This document shows, one piece after another, positions 23,478-32,472 of a stretch of 64,000 nucleotides of DNA. Made by a program: the position numbers and the translations under genes. The DNA lies in NCBI GenBank assembly GCA_963726615.1, contig CAVSCX010000011.1:496001-560000 (forward strand), given 5' to 3'. This DNA comes from CAWDZK01 sp963726615. GTDB lineage: Bacteria; Actinomycetota; Actinomycetes; JACCUZ01. Every line of letters starts with the position of its first letter. Within the stretch, counting starts at the first letter, position 1. The notes beneath the pieces are model-generated. The model was given only the letters and a program-made list of their open reading frames with translations, was not told where the DNA came from and did no database searches.

Positions 23478-25923
23478 GGCCCCGGTCGGACAGCACGCCG
23501 GGTCGCGCCGTGGGGTGCCCACCGGCACCTACCGGCTCCAGCTGCGCCCGGACTTCGGCTTCGACGACGCCGCGGCCGTCCTGCCCTACCTGGCCGACCT
23601 GGGCGTCTCGCACGTGTACCTGTCGCCGGTCCTGCAGGCGGCGCCGGGGTCGACGCACGGCTACGACGTGGTCGACCACGCCCACCTCAACGAGGAGCTC
23701 GGCGGTGCGCCGGCCTTCCACCGGCTGTCCGAGGCTGCGCTCGGTCTCGGCCTGGGCGTCGTGGTCGACGTGGTGCCCAACCACATGGCGGTCCCGACCC
23801 CGTTGTTCCTCAACGCGGTGCTGTGGTCGGTGCTGCGGCACGGGCCGAGCTCGCCGTACGCCCGCTGGTTCGACGTGGAGTGGGCCGCGCAGGAGCGGGC
23901 GGTGCTCATGCCGGTCCTGGGCCGCCGGATCGGCGAGGTCGTCGCCGACGGCGAGATCACCGTCGATCCCGGTGGCGGCCCTGGTGGCGAGCCGGTGCTG
24001 CGGTACTTCGACCACGTCTTCCCGGTGCGACCGGGCACCGAGGGACTGCCGCTGGCCGAGCTGCTGGACCGGCAGTTCTACCGGCTGGCGCACTGGCGGG
24101 TCGGTGACGAGGAGCTCAACTACCGGCGGTTCTTCGACATCGACACCCTCGTCGCGGTCCGGGTCGAGGACGAGCAGGTGTTCGCAGAGACGCACGCCGT
24201 GCTGCTGGCACTCATCGCGGAGGGTCGGATCGACGGCCTGCGGATCGACCACCCGGACGGGCTCGCGGACCCGCGGGAGTACGTCCGCCGGCTGGACCGG
24301 GCCACGGGCGGCGCCTGGGTCGTGGTCGAGAAGATCCTGGAGGGCGACGAGGAGCTTCCCGCCGACTGGCCCTGCGCGGGCACGACCGGCTACGACGCGC
24401 TGCTGCGGATCGGCGGCGTGCTCGTCGACCACGCGGCAGCCGACGAGCTCACCAACCTCTACACGTCACTCACCGGGGAGACCGCCGACTTCGCGTCCGT
24501 GGTCACCGAGGCGAAGCGCTTCGTGGTGGGGCACGGCCTGCAGGCCGAGGTCGAGCGGCTGGTCGAGGTGGCCGCCACGATCTGTCACCAGCACCTGGAG
24601 CTGCGCGACCACACCCGGCGCGGGCTGCGCGAGGCACTTGTCGAGCTGCTCGTCGCCACCCCGGTCTACCGGGCGTACGTCGTCCCCGGCGAGCCGGCTC
24701 CGGCCGAGGCCCGGGCGATCCTGGCGACCGCCGCGGAGGCTGCCCTGGCGCAGCTCGCCGAGGACCGGCACGGCACCCTGCACCTGCTGGTCGCCCTCGC
24801 CCTCGGCGAGGCCGGCGAAGGTCCGAACCGGGACGAGTTCGTGGTGCGCTTCCAGCAGACCTGCGGGCCGGTGATGGCCAAGGGCGTGGAGGACACGGCG
24901 TTCTACCGCTGGCTCCGGCTGACTGTGCTCAACGAGGTCGGCGGCGACCCTGCGCACCTCGGGGTCGGCGTCGACGAGCTGCACGACTGGTGTGCCCGCC
25001 AGCTGGCCACCTGGCCTGCGGCGATGACGACCCTGTCGACGCACGACACGAAGCGCAGTGAGGACGTCCGCGCCCGGCTGTCCGTGCTCTCCGAGCTGCC
25101 GCACGAGTGGAGCCGGGCCGTGACGGGGTGGCGAGCGGCCACGGCCCGATTCCGACCGGTGGAGCTGGACGCCAACACCGAGTACCTGCTCTGGCAGACC
25201 CTCGTCGGCGTCTGGCCCGTCGACGCCGACAGGCTCGCCGGCTACCTGGAGAAGGCGACCCGGGAGGCCAAGCGGCGCACCACCTGGACCGAGCCGGACG
25301 CCGACTACGACGCGGCAGTCGCCGCCTTCGCCGCGGCCGTCCTGGCCGACGAGGAGGCCGTGGCCGGGGTGACCGAGTTCGTCGACCGGCTGGCGCCGGC
25401 CTGGCGGGCCAACGTGCTTGCCCAGAAGCTCCTCGCCCTGACGGTCCCCGGTGTCCCGGACGTCTACCAGGGCTGCGACCTGACCGACCTGTCCCTGGTC
25501 GACCCGGACAACCGCCGCCCGGTCGACTACGAGGCCAGGAGGGCGCGGCTGGCCGCCCTCGACGCCGGCGACGGCCCCGGTGACCTGGACGACGAGAAGC
25601 TTCTCGTGGTGTCGCGTGCGCTGCGGCTGCGGCGGGAGCGCCCGGACGTGTTCGGCCCGGGCTCGCGCTACCAGCCGCTGCGCACCGGCTCGGACCACGT
25701 CGTCGCCTTCGCCCGGCACGCCGAGGCCGGGGAGTCGGGGTCCGTCGTCACCGTCACGGCGCGCCTGTCCCTCGGCCTGGCGGCGGACGCGAGCCTGACC
25801 CTGGAGCTGCCTGCAGGACAGTGGCGCGACCTGCTGTCGGGCTCGGTGTACGACGGGGAGGTGCGGCTGGGCGACCTGCTGGCCGGGCTCCCGGTCGCCC
25901 TACTGGTCCGCGACGACGCTTAG
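23470..25923 (+). CDS. treY: Maltooligosyl trehalose synthase
   Basis: An 817-residue GH13 enzyme that turns the reducing end of maltodextrins into a trehalose unit. PTGTYRLQLRPDFGFDDAA is the standard N-terminus; DVVPNHMA, DGLRIDHPDGLADP (nucleophile), VVVEKIL (acid/base) and STHDTKRSEDVRARL (conserved near the third acid) follow. I use the TTG at 23470, which overlaps the glgX stop by eight bases; the GTG at 23515 would start just before the conserved TYRLQL and is a fair alternative. The 3' end overlaps the convergent GGDEF-EAL gene by 24 bases. Confidence 0.94.
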   Translation: MSEAPVGQHAGSRRGVPTGTYRLQLRPDFGFDDAAAVLPYLADLGVSHVYLSPVLQAAPGSTHGYDVVDHAHLNEELGGAPAFHRLSEAALGLGLGVVVDVVPNHMAVPTPLFLNAVLWSVLRHGPSSPYARWFDVEWAAQERAVLMPVLGRRIGEVVADGEITVDPGGGPGGEPVLRYFDHVFPVRPGTEGLPLAELLDRQFYRLAHWRVGDEELNYRRFFDIDTLVAVRVEDEQVFAETHAVLLALIAEGRIDGLRIDHPDGLADPREYVRRLDRATGGAWVVVEKILEGDEELPADWPCAGTTGYDALLRIGGVLVDHAAADELTNLYTSLTGETADFASVVTEAKRFVVGHGLQAEVERLVEVAATICHQHLELRDHTRRGLREALVELLVATPVYRAYVVPGEPAPAEARAILATAAEAALAQLAEDRHGTLHLLVALALGEAGEGPNRDEFVVRFQQTCGPVMAKGVEDTAFYRWLRLTVLNEVGGDPAHLGVGVDELHDWCARQLATWPAAMTTLSTHDTKRSEDVRARLSVLSELPHEWSRAVTGWRAATARFRPVELDANTEYLLWQTLVGVWPVDADRLAGYLEKATREAKRRTTWTEPDADYDAAVAAFAAAVLADEEAVAGVTEFVDRLAPAWRANVLAQKLLALTVPGVPDVYQGCDLTDLSLVDPDNRRPVDYEARRARLAALDAGDGPGDLDDEKLLVVSRALRLRRERPDVFGPGSRYQPLRTGSDHVVAFARHAEAGESGSVVTVTARLSLGLAADASLTLELPAGQWRDLLSGSVYDGEVRLGDLLAGLPVALLVRDDA

Positions 25924-28191
25924 CGCCCGCTCCTCGGCCGACCGGTGCGGCGACCACTCCAGCGCGATGTCGGCGGCAGCCGCGGGCACGTGCAGGTGGA
26001 ACCCCTGGGCCTCGTCGCAGCCCAGCCCGCGCAGGGCCTCGAGGGTCGCGGCGTTCTCGACGCCCTCGGCGACACAGACGACCCGCAGCGCGTGCGCCAT
26101 CTCGATGGTCCAGCGGACCAGCGCCGCATCGGTGGCGTCGACGAGCAGCCCCTGGACCAGGCTCCGGTCCAGCTTGAGGACGTGCACCGGGAAGCGGCGC
26201 AGGTAGAGCAGGCTCGCATAGCCGGCGCCGAAGTCGTCGATGGCGAGCCGGACCCCCTGCTGGGCCAGGCGTCGCATCGTCATCGAGGCGGCGTCCGGGT
26301 CGACCATCAGCGCGGTCTCGGTCAGCTCCACGATCAGGCGGTCGGCCGGGAGGCCGCGGGCCTGCAGCATCTCGGCCACCCCGTCGGCGAACTGAGGGTC
26401 GACCAGGTCGTGTGCGGACACGTTGACCGCGACCGGGACGTCGCGGCCGACGGCGCGCCAGGCGACCATCTGGTCCAGCACCAGCCCGAGCACCGCGCGG
26501 GTGACCGCCTTGATCGCCCCGGTGCTCTCCGCGAAGGGCACGAAGTGGCCGGGCAGCAGCAGGCCGCGCTCCGGGTGCTGCCAGCGCACCAGCGCCTCGG
26601 CCCGGGACTCCTCGCCGGTGTCGAGCCGATAGCTGGACTGGTAGTGGACGACAAGCTCCCCGTCCGCGACGGCCCGCCGGAGGTCGGCGTCCATGACGAG
26701 GCCCGCGCGGTCGGCGCCGGCCAGGGCGTCTCGGTAGAGCTCCCACCCGGTGCGGCGGCCCTTCGCGTCGTACATCGCGATGTCCGCACGCTGCAGCAGG
26801 GTGCCGTAGTCACTGCCGTGCTCGGGAGCCGTGGCGATCCCGATGCTGGCCCCGACGGCGACCTCGATGCCGTCGACCATGACGGGGGCGCTGACAGCGC
26901 GGGCCAGGCGCTCGCACAGCACCCCGATCGACTCCTCGTCCATCGCGCCCCGGGCGAGGACGACGAACTCGTCGCCCCCCAGACGTGCGACCACGTCCTC
27001 CGGCTCGCGAACCACCTCGTCGAGCCGGCGGGCGATGGCGACCAGGAGCTGGTCGCCGGCGTGGTGCCCGAGGGAGTCGTTGACGTGCTTGAACCGGTCC
27101 AGGTCGAAGAGGATGACCGCCAGCTCCTGGTCACGCGCGAGCATCGCCTCGGCGCTCTCACGCGCCGCGCGTCGGTTGTACAGCCCGGTCAGCTCGTCCC
27201 TTCGGGCGGCGAGCTGCATGGACCTGCTGTGCTGGACGTGGCCGACGCTCGACATCGCCAGCAGGACCAGCCCGGCCAGTGCCAGGCCGACCGGCCCCGA
27301 CGAGAAGGGCCCGCCCCACATCCCGGCGCGGGCGGTCGCGGACACGACGACAGCCCACGACGTCGCGATCCGGGGGTCGGTCCGGGCGAAACGGACCCAG
27401 TGCCGCGAACCGTCGGTCGTGACGAGCCGCCCGTCCTGCGCGGTCTGCACCCATCGCAGCCCTCGGTCCGACGGGTTTCCCAGGGCGACGCCCACGTCCT
27501 GCGGCCGGGTCGAGTCGATGACCACGCGACCGTCGGTCCGGTCGACGACGCGCACCGTCTGGTCGGGATCCTCGCCATAGACCGCCAGCCTGATGCTCTC
27601 GACGGTCAGCTCGAAGCTCACGATCGCCGGGGAGATGCCCGGGCCGGTGTTGACCTTGGTCGCGAAGGCGACAACCCACTCCCCGGTGGACTCCGAGCGG
27701 TACGGGGCGGACTGGTAGACCTTGTCGTACGGCAGGTCGAAGGCGTGCGAGAAGAACACGGCGTCGCGCCGGTCGGGGTCCAGGCCCGAGACAGGCACCG
27801 GCCGGCCGCTGACCACCCGCGCGTTCTCGGCCCCGGAGCGGTCGATGAAGCTGGCCGAGGCGACGCTGTCGGGGAACAGCGTCTCGAGGTCGTTCAGGAC
27901 CCGCTCGACCCGCCACATCAGGTCGTCCTCCCCGGTCCGACCGCTTATCCGGTCGGTCCGGCTGCCGGGGGCGCGGTAGAAGCCGGCGAACGCGGCCGAG
28001 TGCGAGGCGAGCAGGCTGACCGAGCGGGCCCGCTCGGTGTAGTCGTCCAGGGCGGTGACCCGGGACGCCCCGGCCAGCCGCAGGTCGTGGTCCCGGTCCC
28101 CGGCGGCGCGGGACGCGAGCATCCCCGCCCCGAGGCCGGCCAGGGCCGCGACAAGGCCCAGGACGAGCAGCGCGGCGCGGAAACGCTGCAC
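25900..28191 (-). CDS. Membrane GGDEF-EAL protein (cyclic di-GMP synthesis and breakdown)
   Basis: A 763-residue sensor protein. A membrane helix at about 7-27 and a second at about 299-318 enclose an extracytoplasmic domain of roughly 270 residues. The GGDEF domain has an intact RLGGDEFVVL (GGDEF at 405-409) but no RxxD inhibitory site at the usual place (ExxD instead). The EAL domain has AEALVRW (532-534), NVSAHDL, ELTE (622-625), DDFG (652-655), K673 and AEGVE (708-712), so all phosphodiesterase catalytic residues are present. Both activities are therefore possible. It lies between treY and treZ on the opposite strand. Confidence 0.93.
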   Translation of the reverse strand: MQRFRAALLVLGLVAALAGLGAGMLASRAAGDRDHDLRLAGASRVTALDDYTERARSVSLLASHSAAFAGFYRAPGSRTDRISGRTGEDDLMWRVERVLNDLETLFPDSVASASFIDRSGAENARVVSGRPVPVSGLDPDRRDAVFFSHAFDLPYDKVYQSAPYRSESTGEWVVAFATKVNTGPGISPAIVSFELTVESIRLAVYGEDPDQTVRVVDRTDGRVVIDSTRPQDVGVALGNPSDRGLRWVQTAQDGRLVTTDGSRHWVRFARTDPRIATSWAVVVSATARAGMWGGPFSSGPVGLALAGLVLLAMSSVGHVQHSRSMQLAARRDELTGLYNRRAARESAEAMLARDQELAVILFDLDRFKHVNDSLGHHAGDQLLVAIARRLDEVVREPEDVVARLGGDEFVVLARGAMDEESIGVLCERLARAVSAPVMVDGIEVAVGASIGIATAPEHGSDYGTLLQRADIAMYDAKGRRTGWELYRDALAGADRAGLVMDADLRRAVADGELVVHYQSSYRLDTGEESRAEALVRWQHPERGLLLPGHFVPFAESTGAIKAVTRAVLGLVLDQMVAWRAVGRDVPVAVNVSAHDLVDPQFADGVAEMLQARGLPADRLIVELTETALMVDPDAASMTMRRLAQQGVRLAIDDFGAGYASLLYLRRFPVHVLKLDRSLVQGLLVDATDAALVRWTIEMAHALRVVCVAEGVENAATLEALRGLGCDEAQGFHLHVPAAAADIALEWSPHRSAEERALSVVADQ

Positions 28192-28277
28192 GCGAGGTCA
28201 CCTCGTCCGGGTCCGCCGGGCCCGGCGGTCCGGAGCCCTCTCGGCGTTATCGGCACCTGGACCCCGCGATTGAGCCC

Positions 28278-28299
28278 GACGGGCCGGAATCGGCCCGTC
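28278..28299. terminator. Hairpin overlapping the ppk2 stop codon
   Basis: GACGGGCCG (28278-28286) and CGGCCCGTC (28291-28299) form a perfect 9-bp stem with a 4-base loop. The stem includes part of the stop codon of the polyphosphate kinase gene, so transcription would end immediately after translation, before the GGDEF-EAL gene. Confidence 0.7.
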
Positions 28300-29203
28300 A
28301 GCTGCCCGCCAGCAGCCGGGCTCGCTGCTCGGCGACGTCGAAGTCGGCCGGCGGCCAGCGCACCGCCATCGCCTCGAGATGCTCGACCAGAATGTTCATG
28401 ATCGCCCAGTTCCGGTACCACTTGCGGTCCGCCGGCACGACGTGCCAGGGCGCGAGCTCGGTGCTGCAGCGCTCCAGGGCGTCCTGGTACGCGGCGACCA
28501 GGTCGTCCCACTCGGCCCGGCTGTCGATGTCGCCGGGGTTGAACTTCCACAGCTTGTCCGGCTTGTCCAGCCGGCTCAGCAGCCGGTCCCGCGACTCGCT
28601 CTTGGACAGGTGCAGGAAGCACTTCACCACGGTCGTACCGTCGGCGACCAGCCGCTCCTCGAACCGGTTGATGGTGTCGTACCGGCGCTTCCAGGTTCGC
28701 GGCTCGACCAGCTCGCGGACCCGCACGACCACGACGTCCTCGTAGTGGGAGCGGTCGAAGACACCGATCATCCCGGGAGCCGGCAGCCGCTTGCGCACAC
28801 GCCAGAGGAAGTCGTGCGCGAGCTCCTCCTTGGTCGGCGCCTTGAAGGACGTGATGCTCACCCCCTGGGGGTCGACCTCGCCCACCACGTGCCGGACGGT
28901 GCCCCCCTTGCCCGAGGTGTCCATGCCCTGCAGCACCAGCAGCAGGCTCCTGGTGCCGCCGGACCTGCCCTCGGCGAACAGCCGCTCCTGCAGTTCGGCG
29001 AGCCGTGGGCCGAGCGTCAGCAGCGCCTTCCTGCCGTCGGACTTCCCGCCGTCGAACCCCGGCGTCGACCGCGTGTCGATCCCGGCCAGGTCCACCGGCC
29101 CCACCGGCAGCCGGAGCAGGTCGCTGACCCGCGCGAGGTCGGGGCGGGCGTCCTCGGTGGCGGCCCGCGAGGTCGGCCCCGCGCTCGGCCCGGTGCTCGG
29201 CAT
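28298..29203 (-). CDS. PPK2-family polyphosphate kinase
   Basis: A 301-residue kinase moving phosphate between polyphosphate and nucleotides. The Walker A loop is QGMDTSGKGGTVRHV, the lid region contains FDRSHYEDVVVVRV, and the C-terminal motif is DRKWYRNWAIMNI. Length and single-domain form match class I/III PPK2 enzymes, which mostly make NTP or NDP from polyphosphate; motifs do not settle the direction or nucleotide. It is transcribed away from treZ (81 bases between the divergent starts). Confidence 0.93.
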   Translation of the reverse strand: MPSTGPSAGPTSRAATEDARPDLARVSDLLRLPVGPVDLAGIDTRSTPGFDGGKSDGRKALLTLGPRLAELQERLFAEGRSGGTRSLLLVLQGMDTSGKGGTVRHVVGEVDPQGVSITSFKAPTKEELAHDFLWRVRKRLPAPGMIGVFDRSHYEDVVVVRVRELVEPRTWKRRYDTINRFEERLVADGTTVVKCFLHLSKSESRDRLLSRLDKPDKLWKFNPGDIDSRAEWDDLVAAYQDALERCSTELAPWHVVPADRKWYRNWAIMNILVEHLEAMAVRWPPADFDVAEQRARLLAGS

Positions 29204-29284
29204 GCCCAAGATCGTCGCAGAGCCTCGGCCGCCCGGCCAGGGCCGACCGGTTCGTCCCCGGGGCGATGGGTAGGTTCGCTCGCC

Positions 29285-31048
29285 GTGACCACCCTCCAGG
29301 TCTGGGCCCCCGCCGCGACCGCGGTCGCCGCTGTCGTCGACGGCGCCCGGGTGCCGTTCGGTCGCTCCGACCGGGGGTGGTGGCGTGCCGACGTCCCGGC
29401 AGCCGGCCACGGCAGCGACTACGCCTTCCTGCTCGACGACGACCCGACCCCGCTGCCCGACCCGCGCTCCCGGTGGCAGCCGCACGGGGTGCACGGCCCC
29501 TCCCGGGTGTACGACCAGAGCCGGTTCGGCTGGACCGACGCCGGGTGGCGCGGTGTGCCGCTGCCCGGCGCGCTCGTGTACGAGCTCCACGTCGGCACGT
29601 TCACGCAGGCCGGCACCCTCGACTCGGCGATCGAGCGGCTGGACCACCTCGTGGGCCTCGGCGTCGACCTCGTCGAGCTGATGCCCGTCGCGGCGTTCCC
29701 CGGGCGGCACGGCTGGGGGTACGACGGGGTGCACCCCTACGCGGTGCACGCGCCGTACGGCGGGCCGGACGCACTCAAGCGCTTCGTGGACGCCAGCCAT
29801 GCCCGCGGCCTCGGCGTCTGCCTGGACGTCGTCTACAACCACCTCGGGCCGTCGGGCAACTACCTGTCCAGGTTCGGGCCGTACTTCAGCGACAAGCACC
29901 ACACGCCGTGGGGGTCCGGGGTGAACCTCGACGACGACGGCTCCCCCGAGGTGCGGCGGTGGATCGTCGACAACGCGCTGATGTGGCTGCGCGACTACCA
30001 CGTGGACGCGCTCCGGCTGGACGCCGTGCACGCTCTGGCGGACGACTCGCCGGTGCACGTCCTGGCCCAGCTCTCCCGCGAGGTCGACGCGCTGTCGACA
30101 GCCGTCCGCCGTCCGCTGTCGCTGATCGCGGAGTCCGACCTCAACCTGCCGTCGACAGTCACGCCGGTCGAGTCCGGCGGCCTCGGCATGACCGCCCAGT
30201 GGAGCGACGACTTCCACCACGCCCTGCACGCGCTGCTCACCGGCGAGAGCCAGGGCTACTACGGCGACTTCGCCGCCGACCCGTGGAAAGCGCTGGAGCA
30301 GACCCTGACCGGCGCGTTCTTCCACGTCGGCACCCCGTCGTCCTTCCGCGGCGAGCGCTGGGGCGCACCCGTGGACACCACCCGGGTCCCGGGCTGGCGG
30401 TTCCTCGGCTACGCACAGACGCACGACCAGGTCGGCAACCGGGCGGTGGGCGACCGGCTCTCGTCGGGGCTGACGCCGGGCCTGGCCCGGGTCGCCGCTG
30501 CCCTGGTGCTCACCTCGCCGTTCACCCCGATGCTGTTCATGGGCGAGGAGTGGTCGGCGTCGACACCCTGGCAGTACTTCACCTCGCACGAGGAGCCGGA
30601 CCTGGCCGAGGCGGTGCGGGCCGGCCGGCGGCGCGAGTTCGCCGCCCACGGCTGGGCCGAGGAGGACGTCCCGGACCCGCAGGCAGGATCGACGGTCACC
30701 GCCTCGACGCTGGACTGGGGCGAGCTGGGCTCCGACCCGCACGCCGGTGTCCACGACTGGCACCGGGCGCTGGTCGCCCTCCGCCGGGCCGAGCCGTGGC
30801 TGGCCGACCCGCGTCTGGACCTGGTCTCGGTCGCCAGCGACCCCGAGGCCGGGTGGCTCGTGGTGCGACGTGGTCCGCTGCGGGTCGCCTGCAACCTCGC
30901 CGGGGAACCGCAGCAGGTGCCGCTGGACGCACCGGCCGAGGCGCTCCTGCTGGCCTCCTGGCCCGACGGTGCCGAACTCGCCGGGGCCTCGATCCCCCTG
31001 CCCGCCGAGGCGGTGGCGGTGCTCCGCGTGGCAGGCTCGGAGCCGTGA
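29285..31048 (+). CDS. treZ: Malto-oligosyltrehalose trehalohydrolase
   Basis: A 587-residue GH13 enzyme that releases free trehalose from the product of TreY. The N-terminal beta domain (VWAPAATAVAAVVDG) precedes the barrel. Motifs are DVVYNHLGPSGNYL, DALRLDAVHAL (nucleophile), LIAESDLN (acid) and AQTHDQVGNRA, and GMTAQWSDDFHHALHALLTGE is the TreZ signature. The GTG start at 29285 follows the divergent ppk2 gene. It is separated from glgX-treY by two minus-strand genes, so it needs its own promoter. Its stop overlaps the start of the next small gene (GTGA). Confidence 0.95.
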   Translation: MTTLQVWAPAATAVAAVVDGARVPFGRSDRGWWRADVPAAGHGSDYAFLLDDDPTPLPDPRSRWQPHGVHGPSRVYDQSRFGWTDAGWRGVPLPGALVYELHVGTFTQAGTLDSAIERLDHLVGLGVDLVELMPVAAFPGRHGWGYDGVHPYAVHAPYGGPDALKRFVDASHARGLGVCLDVVYNHLGPSGNYLSRFGPYFSDKHHTPWGSGVNLDDDGSPEVRRWIVDNALMWLRDYHVDALRLDAVHALADDSPVHVLAQLSREVDALSTAVRRPLSLIAESDLNLPSTVTPVESGGLGMTAQWSDDFHHALHALLTGESQGYYGDFAADPWKALEQTLTGAFFHVGTPSSFRGERWGAPVDTTRVPGWRFLGYAQTHDQVGNRAVGDRLSSGLTPGLARVAAALVLTSPFTPMLFMGEEWSASTPWQYFTSHEEPDLAEAVRAGRRREFAAHGWAEEDVPDPQAGSTVTASTLDWGELGSDPHAGVHDWHRALVALRRAEPWLADPRLDLVSVASDPEAGWLVVRRGPLRVACNLAGEPQQVPLDAPAEALLLASWPDGAELAGASIPLPAEAVAVLRVAGSEP

Positions 31049-31302
31049 CAGGTCAGGGCTTCCTCGGTGCGGTGCTCGTCGGGTTGGTCATCGGCGCACT
31101 GGGGCGCCTGGTGGTGCCAGGCAGACAGCCGATCGGCTGCCTGCTCACGGTCCTGCTCGGGATCGTCGGCTCGATCGCGGGACTTGCCGTGGCCCGGGCC
31201 GCCGGGCTCGACTGGTGGTTGTTCGTCCTGGCCTGCCAGGTCGCGATCGCCGCCGTCTGCGTCGCTGTCGTCGCCGGCGCCCTGCGCCGGCAGCGCGGGT
31301 AG
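31045..31302 (+). CDS. GlsB/YeaQ/YmgE-family small membrane protein
   Basis: An 85-residue protein with three hydrophobic segments. FLGAVLVGLVIGALGRLVVP is the family's signature beginning, followed by GCLLTVLLGIVGSIAGLAVA and a final helix ending in a basic tail. Members are called transglycosylase-associated proteins, but no enzymatic role is known. The GTG start overlaps the treZ stop. A paralogue is encoded at 37197-37469. Confidence 0.85.
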   Translation: MTGQGFLGAVLVGLVIGALGRLVVPGRQPIGCLLTVLLGIVGSIAGLAVARAAGLDWWLFVLACQVAIAAVCVAVVAGALRRQRG

Positions 31303-31312
31303 GCGGCCCCGG

Positions 31313-32038
31313 GTGCGCCGCCTGCTCCCCACCGCCGTGGCCGACCTCGACCACGACGCCGTCGTCGCCGCCTACGCCTACCCCACGGACCGCCCCTGGC
31401 TGAGGGCCAACATGGTGAGCTCGCTGGACGGGTCGGCGGTCAAGGCCGGCCGGTCCGCCGCGCTCGGCGGCGACGCCGACAAACAGGTGTTCGACGTCCT
31501 GCGCGGTCTCGCCGACGTCGTCCTTGTCGGTGCCGGCACCGCGCGGACCGAGGGCTACCGGGCGATGCGCCCCAAGCCTGCGTACGGCGAGGTGCGCGCC
31601 GCCCTGGGGCAGCGAGCGGCTCCCACCCTGGCACTCGTCTCGGGCCGGCTCGACCTCGACCCTCGCTCGGAGCTGTTCGGCGGTGGCGAGCGCACCGTGG
31701 TGATCACGCACGCCGACGCCGACCGGGCCGCCGTGGACAGGCTGTCCGAGGTCGCGGAGGTCGTCATCAGCGGTGACGGCGCGGTCGACATCGGGGCCGC
31801 CCTCGACCGGCTGGCGACCGACGGGCTCCGCCGGGTCCTGTGCGAGGGAGGCCCGTCGTTGCTGGCGGAGGTCGCGGCCGCCGGGAGGCTGGACGAGCTC
31901 TGCCTCACCTTCTCGCCCCAGCTGGTGGGTGGCGACGGGCCGCGCATCGCCCACGGCCCGGACCTCGACTCGCGGCTGTCCCTGGCGCACCTGCTGGAGC
32001 AGGACGGTGTCCTGCTCAGCCGCTGGACCGCCGGCTGA
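31313..32038 (+). CDS. RibD C-terminal domain reductase (pyrimidine/dihydrofolate reductase family)
   Basis: A 241-residue NADPH-dependent reductase of the RibD/DHFR-like fold. RANMVSSLDGSAVKAGRSAALGG is the conserved substrate loop, DVVLVGAGTARTEGY the dinucleotide-binding strand, and VLCEGGPSLLAEV the usual C-terminal motif. Stand-alone proteins of this sort in actinobacteria (the Rv2671 type) lie outside the riboflavin operon and can reduce dihydrofolate weakly; the role here is not certain. The GTG start at 31313 comes ten bases after the GlsB-like gene. The 3' end overlaps the convergent DoxX gene by 23 bases. Confidence 0.85.
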   Translation: MRRLLPTAVADLDHDAVVAAYAYPTDRPWLRANMVSSLDGSAVKAGRSAALGGDADKQVFDVLRGLADVVLVGAGTARTEGYRAMRPKPAYGEVRAALGQRAAPTLALVSGRLDLDPRSELFGGGERTVVITHADADRAAVDRLSEVAEVVISGDGAVDIGAALDRLATDGLRRVLCEGGPSLLAEVAAAGRLDELCLTFSPQLVGGDGPRIAHGPDLDSRLSLAHLLEQDGVLLSRWTAG

Positions 32039-32453
32039 CCCGCGCCACCCGGACCGCCCACAGGACAAGGGGCACCTGGACGGGCAGGCGCGCATACGCC
32101 GCCGCGCGGTAGAGCGGCGAGCGGTCCGAGGCGTCCAGGGCCATCTGCAGGTTGCCGGGGAACACCAGCACGAAGAGCGCAGCGGTGGCCCAGCCGGCGA
32201 GCCGGCGGGTCCGGGGCACGGCGAGCCCGGCCGCGCAGGCAAGCTCCGCCGCGCCGCTGAGGTAGACCAGGGCTGTCGGCTCGGGTAGCTGCGGAGGGAT
32301 GATGGCGGCAAAGGGACGCGGCGCCAGGAAGTGCAGGGAACCCGTCGTCGCGAGCAGCCCGGACAGCGCATACGGCGCGGCGCGGTCCCACCGGGACCGG
32401 CGGGACCGGCGGGACCGGCGGGACTGACGGGACCGCACCCGGGCACCGGACAT
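32016..32453 (-). CDS. DoxX-like membrane protein with Arg/Ser-repeat N-terminus
   Basis: A 145-residue protein with four hydrophobic helices: APYALSGLLATTGSLHFLAP, ALVYLSGAAELACAAGLAV, LAGWATAALFVLVFPGNLQM and QVPLVLWAVRVARV. This is the DoxX/YphA arrangement. The first 22 residues are SRRSRRSRRSR-like, encoded by a 9-bp tandem repeat (CGGGACCGG) at 32392-32436, so the N-terminus may vary between strains. Function is not established for such short family members. Confidence 0.8.
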   Translation of the reverse strand: MSGARVRSRQSRRSRRSRRSRWDRAAPYALSGLLATTGSLHFLAPRPFAAIIPPQLPEPTALVYLSGAAELACAAGLAVPRTRRLAGWATAALFVLVFPGNLQMALDASDRSPLYRAAAYARLPVQVPLVLWAVRVARVSRRSSG

Positions 32454-32472
32454 CGCGCGAGGCTAACGCGGC

